31,201 nt of DNA from UBA4744 sp035282865 (GCA_035282865.1 DATEVB010000104.1:1-31201), one strand, 5' to 3'; shown: positions 7,504-15,408, counted from the first letter of the stretch. The notes: a model not told the origin generated them from the sequence alone. A program made the numbers and translations.

Positions 7504-8337
7504 TCAGTCCACTTGAAGCTGCTCGCCGTGGTCGGCATGCCCGGTGCGGTCGAAATGAAGATGGCGGCCGGGGCCGGCCCGATGGTAGGGGTCATCGAGG
7601 ACGACCGTGCCGTCCTCGGTGGTGAGGAGATTGATGCCGTAGGCCTCGTTCAGGTAGGGGGCGGTGAGCACTTCTTCTGGGGGGCCCGAGGCGACCACCC
7701 GGCCGGACAGCAAAACGACGTGATCGGCATTGGCTGCCTCGCTCAGGTCGTGGGTGGACATCACCACAGTCACGCCCCCGGCACGCTCGGTAGCCACTGC
7801 CTCCAGGATGCGATCGCGCGACACGATGTCAAGGCCGGTGATCGGTTCGTCGAGCAGCAGGAGGTCGGCCTCCTGGGCGAGACCCTGCGCAACGAACACC
7901 CGTTGGCGCTGGCCACCGGATAGCTCATCGAGATGACGGTGAGCGAGATCGAGTACATCGAGGCGTGCCATTGCCGACCGGCAGGCATCGCGATCCGCCG
8001 TTTGAAACCGTGCGAACATTCCGAGCCGGCTGTACCGGCCCATCGACACGACTTCGCGCACCGTGATTGGCATTTCCGCGTGCACTTTGGTCGATTGCAG
8101 AACGTAGGCGGTGCCCCGGTGCTTGGGGTAGCTCACCGGCACGCCCAGTTCGCCGCCCACGGGTTCCAATAAGCCGGCGATAGCGTGCAAGAGCGTGGAC
8201 TTGCCGGATCCGTTCGGCCCGATGACGGCTGTAATCGTTCCAGCCGGGATGTCGAGATCGGAGGCGGCCAGAGCGACCCTGACGCCGTAGGCGAGTTGTA
8301 GGCCGCGAGCGGTGATGGCGATGTTCGTCACCGGCAT
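7504..8337 (-). CDS. znuC: Zinc/manganese ABC transporter ATP-binding protein
   Basis: This 277-residue ATPase powers uptake of a divalent metal with the permease and binding protein encoded divergently. It shows Walker A GPNGSGKST (40-48), signature LSGGQRQR (139-146), Walker B LLLLDEP (159-165) and the H-loop STHD (His196). The last ~30 residues contain six histidines (YHRAGPGRHLHFDRTGHADHG), which could bind the transported metal. The ATG at 8337 overlaps the end of the fur-family gene by 10 bases, so the two are cotranscribed and likely coupled. Zinc rather than manganese is inferred from the regulator and operator type and is not certain. Confidence 0.9.
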   Translation of the reverse strand: MPVTNIAITARGLQLAYGVRVALAASDLDIPAGTITAVIGPNGSGKSTLLHAIAGLLEPVGGELGVPVSYPKHRGTAYVLQSTKVHAEMPITVREVVSMGRYSRLGMFARFQTADRDACRSAMARLDVLDLAHRHLDELSGGQRQRVFVAQGLAQEADLLLLDEPITGLDIVSRDRILEAVATERAGGVTVVMSTHDLSEAANADHVVLLSGRVVASGPPEEVLTAPYLNEAYGINLLTTEDGTVVLDDPYHRAGPGRHLHFDRTGHADHGEQLQVD

Positions 8338-8771
8338 CGGCTACACACACCTTGTAGGTCCAACCGGTGACCGGTGACCTCGAAGTCGAACCGCCGGCCC
8401 ACCTCCGAGACGATATCGGCCACCGTAGCTTCGAGATCCCTGGGCACGGCCACGTCACTGGTGGCCCCGCACTCGATGCAGGTGATGTGATGGTGGTGGC
8501 CGGTCAGCCACTCAGCCAACTCGTAACGTGCGACACCGGTCTGGCCGGGGAAACGCTCGACGACTTCGGTCTCTTCGAGAACCGAGAGCGTCCGGTAGAG
8601 CGAGGAAATCGGGATGGTTCCATCGATGGTCGCGGCGAGGTCGGCCGCGGATTGGGGGCCGGACGACCCATCCAGTGTTTCGATCACCAGGCGGCGAGCG
8701 GGCGTGAACCGCACCTGCCTGGCCTCGAGTCTGTTTCTAGCGGCCTTGAGCGTGTCGTTACTTTGACCCAT
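8328..8771 (-). CDS. zur: Fur-family metal-responsive repressor, probably Zur
   Basis: A 147-residue Fur-family regulator. The N-terminal winged helix covers about residues 10-85 (RFTPARRLVIETL, ISSLYRTLSVLEETEVVERF). The dimerisation/metal domain follows, with the HHHH cluster at 92-95 and two CxxC pairs at 98/101 and 143/146 that form the structural zinc site. It is the first gene of a leftward zur-znuC operon and is divergent from znuA-znuB, with a perfect palindrome in the 61-base gap. It therefore probably represses both operons when metal is plentiful, including itself. TACTCT lies 10 bases before the start. Mur or Fur specificity cannot be excluded from sequence alone. Confidence 0.88.
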   Translation of the reverse strand: MGQSNDTLKAARNRLEARQVRFTPARRLVIETLDGSSGPQSAADLAATIDGTIPISSLYRTLSVLEETEVVERFPGQTGVARYELAEWLTGHHHHITCIECGATSDVAVPRDLEATVADIVSEVGRRFDFEVTGHRLDLQGVCSRCR

Positions 8772-8801
8772 CGTGCAACCCAGAGTACCGTATCATGCGA
8801 A

Positions 8802-8816
8802 TGAGAACCATTCTCA
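8802..8816. promoter_or_regulatory. Fur/Zur-type operator palindrome
   Basis: TGAGAACCATTCTCA is a perfect 6-3-6 inverted repeat, close in form to the 7-1-7 Fur-family operator. It sits between the divergent zur start (8771) and znuA start (8833). For the rightward promoter it directly follows a TATCAT hexamer at 8791-8796, so bound repressor would block the transcription start. Confidence 0.75.
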
Positions 8817-8832
8817 AATCAGTGGACAAGGC

Positions 8833-9762
8833 GTGAAACGTTATCTGGCGCTCGCAGCCGCCCTGGCGGTGATGGGTTCTTCGTGCAGTACCGGCGCACA
8901 GGACGGTGGGGGTCGGCCGCTGGTGATCGCCACCACCACGGTCCTCGGCGATATTGTCGCTCAAACGGCCGGTGATGCCGTGCAGGTCGAGGTTCTGATG
9001 CCGATCGGTGCCGATCCTCATGACTTCTCACCGTCGGCGCAGCAGGCAGTGAGGTTGCGAGAAGCGGCCCTGGTGGTAGCCAACGGCGTTGGTCTGGAAC
9101 AGGGTGGCTTGCTGGAGGTAATCGACAGCGCCGAGAACGATGGCGTGTCCGTGATCAAGGTTGGTGAGCGTCTCGACCCCCAACCGTATGTGGCCGGTTC
9201 GGAAGCGGGGGAACTTGAGCACTCCGGTGAGGACACGCGTGGTTTGGATCCACACGTTTGGATGGATCCGGTCCGCATGGCCGACGCCGTTGGGCTGATT
9301 GCCGATCGCCTCACCACGAGTGCGGGTGTGGATGTCTCCGATTCCGCCGCCGCCTATCGAGCCCAGATTCTGGATCTGCACGACGAGATCACCCGGATGA
9401 TGGAGGAAGTGCCGCCGGATCGTCGAAAGATGGTGACCAACCACTTCTCATACGGCTATTACGCATCTCGCTATGGGCTCGTGATACTCGGGTCGGTGAT
9501 TCCCGCCGCGACAACCGGAGCCGAGACCAGCGCAGCCGATTTCGCCGCCTTGGTCGATCTTCTCGAGCGGGAGGGAGTGTCGGTGATCTTTGGCTCGACC
9601 ACGGAGCCGGCCACTCTGGCCGATGCCCTGGCAGCGGAGGTCGGCTACGAGGTGAAGGTCGTCAAGCTCTATACAGGATCGCTGGGCGAGACCGGGTCGG
9701 GCGCTGAGACCTACCTCGATATGATGCGCACGACCAGTCGTCTCATCGTCGAGAACCTGTAG
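8833..9762 (+). CDS. znuA: Metal ABC transporter substrate-binding lipoprotein
   Basis: A 309-residue cluster A-I metal-binding protein that captures zinc or manganese outside the membrane. The N-terminus has a basic start, a hydrophobic stretch and a likely lipobox Cys (VMGSSC, Cys18). Metal ligands expected for the family are visible: His in IGADPHDFSPS, His in GLDPHVWMDP, His in VTNHFSYGYYASRYGL, and an acidic ligand near GSTTEPATLADAL. The long His-rich loop seen in many ZnuA proteins is not present, only a short acidic stretch with one His. GTG at 8833 is preferred because it gives a proper signal peptide; the frame opens at 8773 but that would put the operator inside the gene. It is followed by znuB after 19 bases. 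Confidence 0.9.
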   Translation: MKRYLALAAALAVMGSSCSTGAQDGGGRPLVIATTTVLGDIVAQTAGDAVQVEVLMPIGADPHDFSPSAQQAVRLREAALVVANGVGLEQGGLLEVIDSAENDGVSVIKVGERLDPQPYVAGSEAGELEHSGEDTRGLDPHVWMDPVRMADAVGLIADRLTTSAGVDVSDSAAAYRAQILDLHDEITRMMEEVPPDRRKMVTNHFSYGYYASRYGLVILGSVIPAATTGAETSAADFAALVDLLEREGVSVIFGSTTEPATLADALAAEVGYEVKVVKLYTGSLGETGSGAETYLDMMRTTSRLIVENL

Positions 9763-9781
9763 TGGACCCGGGAGGAGCAGC

Positions 9782-10621
9782 ATGGATTGGCTGATCGACC
9801 CTCTGTCCGAACCGTTCATGCAGCGCGTTCTGGTGGGAAGCGCTCTGGCGGTCATGACGGCCTCCTTGATAGGCACCTGGGTCGTTCTGCGGGGGCTCAG
9901 CTTCATGGGAGATGCGCTCGCCCACGGCGTCACGCCGGGGATTGCCCTGGCCTTTGCCCTCGGATTCAACCTGACCGTGGGGGCCATCGGAGCAGCGGTG
10001 GCCATGACGCTCGGGATCAGTCTCGTTCACCGCAAGGCACGCCTTCGGGAGGACACCGGGATCGGGTTGCTGTTCGTCGGCATGCTGGCGTTGGGCGTCA
10101 TAATCATGTCCCGTTTGCCTTCGTTCTCCAGCAGCCTGGCCACCATTCTGTTTGGTGACACGCTCGGCATCAGACGAGAAGACATCATGCTGCAAGCGGC
10201 GGCGGCGGCGGTGACGTTGGCGGTCATTCTGATCTTCTATCGAGCCTTTCTCGTGCTCTCCTTCAACGAGGAGAAGGCCGAGATGTTGGGACTGAGGCCC
10301 GGCCTGGCACACCTCGTCATGCTGTCGCTGCTCACTTTGGCCATCGTGACCTCATTTCGTACGGTAGGGACACTCCTGGTCTTTGCCCTGATCGTGGCAC
10401 CGCCCGCAACGGCATCGCTGGTGGTCCGACGAGTTCCCACCATGATGGCGGCGGCGGTCGCCTTCGGGTTCCTGGCAGTCGTCAGCGGTTTGTTGATCAG
10501 CTGGCACGCCGACACGGCCGCCGGGGCGACCATGGCCGGTATCTCGGTGGCGATCTTCTTCGTCGTGCTGGCCCTCCGTGACCTCTTGAACAGAAGGCGC
10601 CCCCTGAGTGCCGAGTATTGA
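9782..10621 (+). CDS. znuB: Metal ABC transporter permease
   Basis: A 279-residue ABC-3 family permease with about eight hydrophobic segments. Typical family stretches are LRGLSFMGDALAHGVTPGIALAF near residues 37-58, REDTGIGLLFVGMLALGVI, and LVFALIVAPPATASLVVRR near the end. A strong GGAGGAG lies 7 bases before the ATG. It forms an operon with znuA and works with ZnuC encoded on the opposite strand. Confidence 0.92.
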   Translation: MDWLIDPLSEPFMQRVLVGSALAVMTASLIGTWVVLRGLSFMGDALAHGVTPGIALAFALGFNLTVGAIGAAVAMTLGISLVHRKARLREDTGIGLLFVGMLALGVIIMSRLPSFSSSLATILFGDTLGIRREDIMLQAAAAAVTLAVILIFYRAFLVLSFNEEKAEMLGLRPGLAHLVMLSLLTLAIVTSFRTVGTLLVFALIVAPPATASLVVRRVPTMMAAAVAFGFLAVVSGLLISWHADTAAGATMAGISVAIFFVVLALRDLLNRRRPLSAEY

Positions 10622-10636
10622 GCGCCTCGGACTGGG

Positions 10637-10691
10637 GGTCGGTCGTCGGTATTGGTTGGCAGTTCGCGAGTGCCGGCTGCTGGCTGCCGAG
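10637..10691. repeat. Degenerate period-7 tandem repeats
   Basis: In the gap between znuB and the LCP gene, heptamers GGTCGGT and CGTCGGT are followed by diverged units, then TGCCGGC, TGCTGGC and TGCCGAG (10671-10691). One unit is 6 bases long, so the phase slips once. The last three units are clear; the first part is weaker. Confidence 0.45.
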
Positions 10692-10715
10692 TGGCCCGTT
10701 TTCGCCTAAAGCATC

Positions 10716-10721
10716 TACTAT
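10716..10721 (+). promoter_or_regulatory. -10 hexamer for the LCP gene
   Basis: TACTAT, 9 bases before the ATG at 10731, with no Shine-Dalgarno sequence in between. The message would be leaderless or nearly so. Confidence 0.4.
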
Positions 10722-10730
10722 GCGGCGGCC

Positions 10731-11888
10731 ATGGGTCTTTACCGCCGAACCCGCCCCACTTCCGAGGTGAGCACCAGGTTTCGCCGCCTCGCCGTCCTAT
10801 TTGGCGCGACCGGCTTCGTGCTGCTGGCTATTTCGGGATGGAGCGCCTGGAGGGCGTATGAAGACATCGAGCGGGTGACGTTCGGCGACGCGGTGGAAGC
10901 CGCCGAGAATCTGGCGACGATCTCGGCCGCTGAAGTCGAACAACTGCGGGCCGCCGAAGATGCGGCTGAACAGGCTGCCCGGATTGCCGAGCAACTAGAA
11001 CTCGAGCAAGACGTTCTGGCAGAGCTGGAGCGGCGCAGAGATCAATTCGACCTGGGTCCGGACGCCGTTGAGTTCCCGTTCGTTTCCAGTCCCGATCTCC
11101 CGGATGACATGTTCACCTCGTATTTGCTGGTCGGGGTCGAAGGCGGTGTTCGAGCCGATGCCATCATCCTGGTTTTGATGCCACAAGATGGATCAACGCC
11201 GCTGATGGTTTCTCTGCCGCGCGATTTGTATCTGCCGAATCCCTGCACTCAGCGCTATACGCGGATCAACGCCGGACTCGGCGGATGCAAGGGATACGCA
11301 AGTGGCCCCGAACTGCTTTCCTTGATGGTCGGCGACTACACCGGCATCCACGTCGACCACTTCGCCCGGGTCGATTTCAACGGATTCGAGAAGGTCGTCG
11401 ACGCCCTCGGCGGAGTCGAGATCTGCGTTGATTATGCAGTCCGCGACGCCAAGTCCTTTCTCGACCTCCCGGCCGGCTGTTCGCGGGCAGATGGATTTCA
11501 GGCGCTGGCCTGGGTCCGCTCTCGCCGTACCCAGGAGCTGGTGGATGGAGCCTGGCGAACGATTCCAGGGGTGAGCGACTTCACCCGCCAGCGTAAGCAA
11601 CAGGACATGCTGTTCAAGATTGTCGGAAAGCTGAACTCTTTCGCGTCCTTTGCATCGTTCTCGGAGGTGGCCCGGAGCCTGAGCGACACGGTGGCGCTCG
11701 ATGAGCGGTTCTCGTTTGGAGACGCAGTGTCGCTCGCCTGGAATTGGCGTGGGGTGAGGTCAACCGACGTACTGCGAATCAATATCACCACCCGGGATTA
11801 TGTGACCAAGGGGGGCGCCTACGTGCTGCTTCCCACCGCCTCGTTCAACGAGCGGCTTGCCCTGTACTACCCGACGGCGGCTCGCTAG
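10731..11888 (+). CDS. LytR-CpsA-Psr (LCP) family cell-wall glycopolymer transferase
   Basis: LCP proteins attach teichoic acid-like or arabinogalactan-type polymers to peptidoglycan from lipid carriers. This 385-residue protein has a short cytoplasmic N-terminus, one membrane helix at about 19-40, and an alanine/glutamate-rich stretch at about 50-105 that looks coiled-coil. The LCP domain runs from about 125 to 300. Domain signs are RADAIILVLM, VSLPRDLYLP, TRINAGLGGCKG, IHVDHFARVDFNGFEKVVDALGGVEICV, and LAWVRSRRTQELVDG followed by the basic FTRQRKQQD. The long coil between anchor and domain is unusual. It appears to be a single-gene unit, convergent with the OsmC gene. Confidence 0.88.
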   Translation: MGLYRRTRPTSEVSTRFRRLAVLFGATGFVLLAISGWSAWRAYEDIERVTFGDAVEAAENLATISAAEVEQLRAAEDAAEQAARIAEQLELEQDVLAELERRRDQFDLGPDAVEFPFVSSPDLPDDMFTSYLLVGVEGGVRADAIILVLMPQDGSTPLMVSLPRDLYLPNPCTQRYTRINAGLGGCKGYASGPELLSLMVGDYTGIHVDHFARVDFNGFEKVVDALGGVEICVDYAVRDAKSFLDLPAGCSRADGFQALAWVRSRRTQELVDGAWRTIPGVSDFTRQRKQQDMLFKIVGKLNSFASFASFSEVARSLSDTVALDERFSFGDAVSLAWNWRGVRSTDVLRINITTRDYVTKGGAYVLLPTASFNERLALYYPTAAR

Positions 11889-11940
11889 AAGCGGAGTTAT
11901 TGCAGTTCGACGTTGGCGGCCGGCGAGAATGGTATCCGTC

Positions 11941-11957
11941 TGCCGACTGCCGACTGC
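11941..11957. repeat. Two perfect TGCCGAC heptamers
   Basis: TGCCGAC occurs twice in tandem, followed by TGC, directly before the stop codon of the leftward OsmC gene. It belongs to the same TGCCGRC-like type as the blocks at 10671 and 18783. Confidence 0.45.
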
Positions 11958-12353
11958 TCATGGCACGAGCTCGAAAGTAGTTTCGATCGGCACGTTGCCA
12001 CGAACGGCCGCCGCCACCGAGCACATCTCCGTGTGGCTCCGGTGGATCGCTGCTTCCACCCGGTCGGCTGTGAGGGAGGGACCCGACAACCGGTAGTGAA
12101 GCCGGAATCTCTGGAACTTCCAGGGCGGATCGGGTTCCTTGTTGTAGGTGACCTCAATGGAGAGCGCGGTGAGGGCGTCATCGCCGAGCTGAGATACGAC
12201 ATCGACGCCGGAACACGAAGCCAAGGCCATCGGCAGCAGGTCGGAAGGGCGAACGCCGAGGTCCTGGTGACCGTCGATGTCGACGGGGATGCCCTTGGAG
12301 TCGGTTCCATCGAATCGCAGTTGACCTTCCCAGGTGATCCTCACCGACGCCAT
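11958..12353 (-). CDS. OsmC/Ohr-family protein
   Basis: A 131-residue protein of the OsmC superfamily, thiol-dependent peroxidases that reduce organic hydroperoxides. The two redox cysteines are visible: Cys47 in LALASCSGVD, and Cys111 in the SHTEMCSVAAAV segment. The N-terminal VRITWEGQLRF is a typical opening of the YhfA-like branch, so this may be a general OsmC-like protein rather than Ohr. A good Shine-Dalgarno (GGAGG) lies 9 bases before the ATG. It is a stand-alone gene, divergent from the peptide transporter and convergent with the LCP gene. Confidence 0.85.
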   Translation of the reverse strand: MASVRITWEGQLRFDGTDSKGIPVDIDGHQDLGVRPSDLLPMALASCSGVDVVSQLGDDALTALSIEVTYNKEPDPPWKFQRFRLHYRLSGPSLTADRVEAAIHRSHTEMCSVAAAVRGNVPIETTFELVP

Positions 12354-12500
12354 CGGTCATCACCTCCCTGACGTGCGTCGTTCGCGGCGCGACCCTGAGA
12401 CAAGTCCCGTCTGTCTATTCCTGTCAAATCGGGAGTGGCGCCGGGAGCAAACTGCCCGTCTCGCTGTACACTGCTGCTCGACTCTGGCTAGGTTTGTGGG

Positions 12501-12521
12501 ATGCCCTTTCAACGGGGGCAT
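12501..12521 (+). other. Small hairpin in the 5' leader of the lipoprotein gene
   Basis: ATGCCC (12501-12506) pairs with GGGCAT (12516-12521) across a 9-base loop, just before the GGAGGAAGG ribosome-binding site and the ATG at 12539. It could stabilise the transcript. The 185-base gap between the OsmC and lipoprotein starts otherwise shows only weak promoter-like sequence (TACACT, TAGGTT). Confidence 0.3.
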
Positions 12522-12538
12522 GAATGGAGGAAGGGACC

Positions 12539-14245
12539 ATGAGAAGACGACTACCGATCCTGGCGGTGCTGCTGGCACTGGTGCTGATCGCCGCGGCCTG
12601 TGCAGAGAGTACGGAGGACACGACCACCACCACGACAACCGAGGCGCCCACCGCTACGACCGAGGCCCCGTCGGACACCACCACAACGACGGAAGCCGCC
12701 GGCCCGAAGACCATCATCATCGGGACCACGGACACCATAGCCAGTCTGGATCCGGGGGACGCCTACGCAGTTCACGACTGGGAACTCATCAAGAACACCG
12801 GAGAAGGGCTTCTCGGCTGGGAGCCCGGTGAGCTGACGCTCAGGACCGGCCTCGCTGCCGCCCTGCCCGAGATATCCGATGACGGTCTCACGTACACGTT
12901 TACGCTGCGTGAGGGGATCCAGTTCGCCGATGGGCTGGAGCTCACGGCTCCGATGTACGCGGAGCAGCTCAACCGGCTTCTGACCATCGGACCGGACTGC
13001 CCCAATGGTGTAGCCAATGCCCTGGCTAGCCCGTTCTTCGAGAGCATCACGGCCCCCGACGATGCGACGCTGGTCTTTCAGCTGAGCAGGCCTGTGGCAT
13101 TCGTGCCGCAGTTGTTGGCGACGGCCACGTTCATGCCGGCACATCCCGACATCTTCCCCGCCGATGAGTGCGTTCTCTTCCCCGAGGCGCCCATCTACGG
13201 AGTTGGTCCCTGGTACATCAGCGAGTACACCCAGGCCGAGCAGACCGTGCTCGAGCCCAACCCGTACTACACCGGTGACCTGAAAGCGAACGTCGACCGA
13301 ATCATCATCCGCTATTCCTCCGATCCGCAGACAATGGCGCTCGCGGTTCAGAACGGTGAGATAGACGTCGCCTGGCGTCTGCTCGGACCCGAATTGGTCT
13401 CGGAGTTGGAGGACGTTTCGGAACTCAGCGTCGGAACCATCGATGGTGGGTCGATCCGCTACCTGATCCTCAACTGGGCGATTGCGCCGATGGATGACCT
13501 CAACGTTCGGAAGGCAGTGGCCGCGGCCATCGACCGGGACGAACTCGCCGATGTCGTCTACGGCGGTCAGGTGAATCCCCTCTACTCTCAGGTGCCGCCT
13601 GGTTTCCTGGGCGCCTCCGAGATCTACGACGATCTCTATGCGTCGCCCGATGTCGATGCGGCCCTCGGCTACCTGGCGGAGTCGGGCTACAGCGCCGATA
13701 ACCCTGTCGAACTCGAACTGTGGTACCCGCCGGAGCACTACGGTGCGGCAACGGCAGACTGGATGGCGCTCATCGAGCAGCAACTCGAGGCGACCGGAGC
13801 CATCGACGTCACGTTGACGGCGCAGGAGTGGAGCACCTATGTCACAGCCCTCACCAGCGGTGAGGCGTATGCGGCCGGTGTCCTGGGTTGGTTCTTCGAC
13901 TTCCCGGACACATCGAACTACCTGGAGCCCTTCGTGTTGAACGGCGGTCTCGGGACGGAAGTCACCGATGCGGACAACGTTCCGGTGAACGATCAGGCGC
14001 AGGAGTTGCTGGACCTGCTCGATGCGGCGTCGGTTGAGACGGATCTGGACGCCCGGGCCGGACTGTACGAGGAAGCGCAGCGGGTGTACGCCGAGTTGGT
14101 GACCACGCTGCCGCTCTTCTTCGAGGCGGAGCATGTGGTTTACCCGGCTTACGTCTCGATGGCCGGCGATTATGCGTCGCCTGAAACCCTGGCGATTGGT
14201 CCGAACCTCGAGTTCTATTACTCGGTGCTCGACATCGACAAGTAA
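12539..14245 (+). CDS. Peptide/nickel-type ABC transporter substrate-binding lipoprotein
   Basis: A 568-residue family 5 (OppA/DppA) solute-binding lipoprotein. The signal peptide is MRRRLPILAVLLALVLIAAAC, with lipidation Cys21. A Thr/Glu-rich linker with long runs of Thr follows (about 25-60), then the binding domain, which begins TIIIGTTDTIASLDPGDAYAVHDWELI. Family signs include FTLREGIQFADGLELTA, GVGPWYISEYTQAEQTVLEPNPYY, IRYSSDPQTMALAVQNGEIDVAW and DLNVRKAVAAAIDRDELADVVYGG. The start at 12539 has GGAGGAAGGG just before it; an in-frame ATG 15 bases upstream lacks this. The ligand cannot be read from sequence. It leads a five-gene transporter operon but is separated from the permeases by a strong hairpin. 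Confidence 0.92.
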   Translation: MRRRLPILAVLLALVLIAAACAESTEDTTTTTTTEAPTATTEAPSDTTTTTEAAGPKTIIIGTTDTIASLDPGDAYAVHDWELIKNTGEGLLGWEPGELTLRTGLAAALPEISDDGLTYTFTLREGIQFADGLELTAPMYAEQLNRLLTIGPDCPNGVANALASPFFESITAPDDATLVFQLSRPVAFVPQLLATATFMPAHPDIFPADECVLFPEAPIYGVGPWYISEYTQAEQTVLEPNPYYTGDLKANVDRIIIRYSSDPQTMALAVQNGEIDVAWRLLGPELVSELEDVSELSVGTIDGGSIRYLILNWAIAPMDDLNVRKAVAAAIDRDELADVVYGGQVNPLYSQVPPGFLGASEIYDDLYASPDVDAALGYLAESGYSADNPVELELWYPPEHYGAATADWMALIEQQLEATGAIDVTLTAQEWSTYVTALTSGEAYAAGVLGWFFDFPDTSNYLEPFVLNGGLGTEVTDADNVPVNDQAQELLDLLDAASVETDLDARAGLYEEAQRVYAELVTTLPLFFEAEHVVYPAYVSMAGDYASPETLAIGPNLEFYYSVLDIDK

Positions 14246-14258
14246 CCAGGACGAACCG

Positions 14259-14292
14259 AAAAGGGGGCGGGCCGGAAGGCCCGCCCCCTTTT
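14259..14292 (+). terminator. Strong terminator-like hairpin after the lipoprotein gene
   Basis: A perfect 15-base-pair stem: AAAAGGGGGCGGGCC pairs with GGCCCGCCCCCTTTT around the tetraloop GGAA, ending in four T. It lies 13 bases after the lipoprotein stop and 18 bases before the permease start. Partial termination here would give more binding protein than permease, as in many ABC operons. Confidence 0.85.
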
Positions 14293-14295
14293 CGC

Positions 14296-14301
14296 TACCC
14301 T
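14296..14301 (+). promoter_or_regulatory. Possible -10 hexamer for the permease genes
   Basis: TACCCT, 9 bases before the GTG start of the first permease and just after the terminator. It would let the downstream four genes be transcribed separately from the binding protein. Confidence 0.35.
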
Positions 14302-14310
14302 GCTCGGAAC

Positions 14311-15408
14311 GTGTCACCGCTGTCGCTCATCTTCCTGATCATCGGCATTCCCGCACTGGCCGGACTGATCTATATCTTCGTCCGTGGCTCGACGGGCCTG
14401 CGCCGCTACATCGTGACCAGGATCGCTCTCACATTGCCGATGATCTTGATCCTCGCCACGCTGGTCTTCTTCGTCATGCGGATCATCCCCGGAGATCCCG
14501 TCCGCTCGGCTTTGGGTCCCAAAGGCAGCCCCGAGACGGTGGCACGTCTTCGCGATCAGCTGGGTCTGGATGACCCGTTGCTGGTTCAATACGGGCGGTT
14601 CCTCGGGGATATGGCCCGACTCGACTTCGGCCGGGCGCTCACGGGAGGGAGGCGGCCGATCGTCGACGAGATGAGTGAACGGTTTCCGGCCACGCTCGAG
14701 CTGGTGATCCCGGCCACTGCGCTGGCCCTTATCATCGGCGTCGTCGGTGGTGCGCTGGCCGCCGCGCATCGAAAACGTCCGACCGACTATGCGCTCAGGC
14801 TGTACTCGGTGGTGATCTATTCGATCCCCATTTTCTGGCTTGGCCTGATGTTGCAGCTTCTCCTGGGGGTGAGGTTGGGGTGGTTCCCCATCGCCGGTCG
14901 TATCGACGCCGTCGTAGGAACCACGCTCGATAGAACCACGAATATCCTGGTGATCGACTCCGCCATCAGCGGGAATTGGACCGCCTTGGGGAGCGCTCTG
15001 TGGCATCTGGTGCTGCCCGTTCTCACCCTGGGCCTGATCCTGTCCGGGGTCTTTGTGCGCCTGACCCGGATCAACGTGATAGAAACCCTGCAGATGGATT
15101 ACATAGCGGCCGCGCGGGCGCGTGGCATCCGCGAACGAGTCGTTGTGTACGGCCACGCACTGAAGAACGCCATGATTCCAGTGATCACGCTGATCGGATT
15201 GCAGGTTGCGATCCTGCTGGCCGGCGCCGTGCTCACCGAAACGGTGTTCTCATGGCCGGGAATGGGCCAATACCTGGTCCAGCGGATCTCGGCCCGGGAC
15301 TACACCGCCGTCCAGAGCGTGATCACCATGTTCGCGATGTTCGTTGCGTTGATCAGTCTGGCCGTCGACATTATCTACTCGCTGGTCGATCCGAGAGTGA
15401 GGTACTGA
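14311..15408 (+). CDS. Peptide/nickel-type ABC transporter permease (OppB/DppB-like)
   Basis: A 365-residue membrane permease that forms half the transport channel. The core begins YIVTRIALTLPMILILATLVFFVMRIIPGDP, the normal OppB/DppB N-terminus. The coupling motif MDYIAAARARGIRERVVVYGHALKNAMIPVITL and the ending FSWPGMGQYLVQRISARDYTAVQ are also standard. About 25 residues precede the usual start and form an extra hydrophobic helix (about 5-24), making the protein longer than usual. The GTG start has no Shine-Dalgarno sequence; an internal GTG near 14404 would give the standard length. It is followed by the second permease after 14 bases. Confidence 0.92.
   Translation: MSPLSLIFLIIGIPALAGLIYIFVRGSTGLRRYIVTRIALTLPMILILATLVFFVMRIIPGDPVRSALGPKGSPETVARLRDQLGLDDPLLVQYGRFLGDMARLDFGRALTGGRRPIVDEMSERFPATLELVIPATALALIIGVVGGALAAAHRKRPTDYALRLYSVVIYSIPIFWLGLMLQLLLGVRLGWFPIAGRIDAVVGTTLDRTTNILVIDSAISGNWTALGSALWHLVLPVLTLGLILSGVFVRLTRINVIETLQMDYIAAARARGIRERVVVYGHALKNAMIPVITLIGLQVAILLAGAVLTETVFSWPGMGQYLVQRISARDYTAVQSVITMFAMFVALISLAVDIIYSLVDPRVRY

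Noticed and set aside
8773..8832. Start of the metal-binding protein at the ATG at 8773.
   Set aside because: It would place the operator palindrome in the coding region and bury the signal peptide; GTG 8833 gives a proper lipoprotein signal.
12422..12427. TTGACA on the minus strand before the OsmC gene, a perfect -35 sequence.
   Set aside because: No acceptable -10 hexamer is found 16-18 bases downstream.
12605..12700. Repetitive ACC/ACG codon run that looks like a simple repeat.
   Set aside because: It encodes the Thr-rich linker behind the lipoprotein anchor, a common feature, so it is not listed as a separate repeat.
12551..14317. A 588-codon minus-strand open frame across the lipoprotein gene.
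   Set aside because: It is fully antisense to a clear family 5 solute-binding lipoprotein, is rich in Arg, Gly and Val without motifs, and is a usual shadow in high-GC coding sequence.
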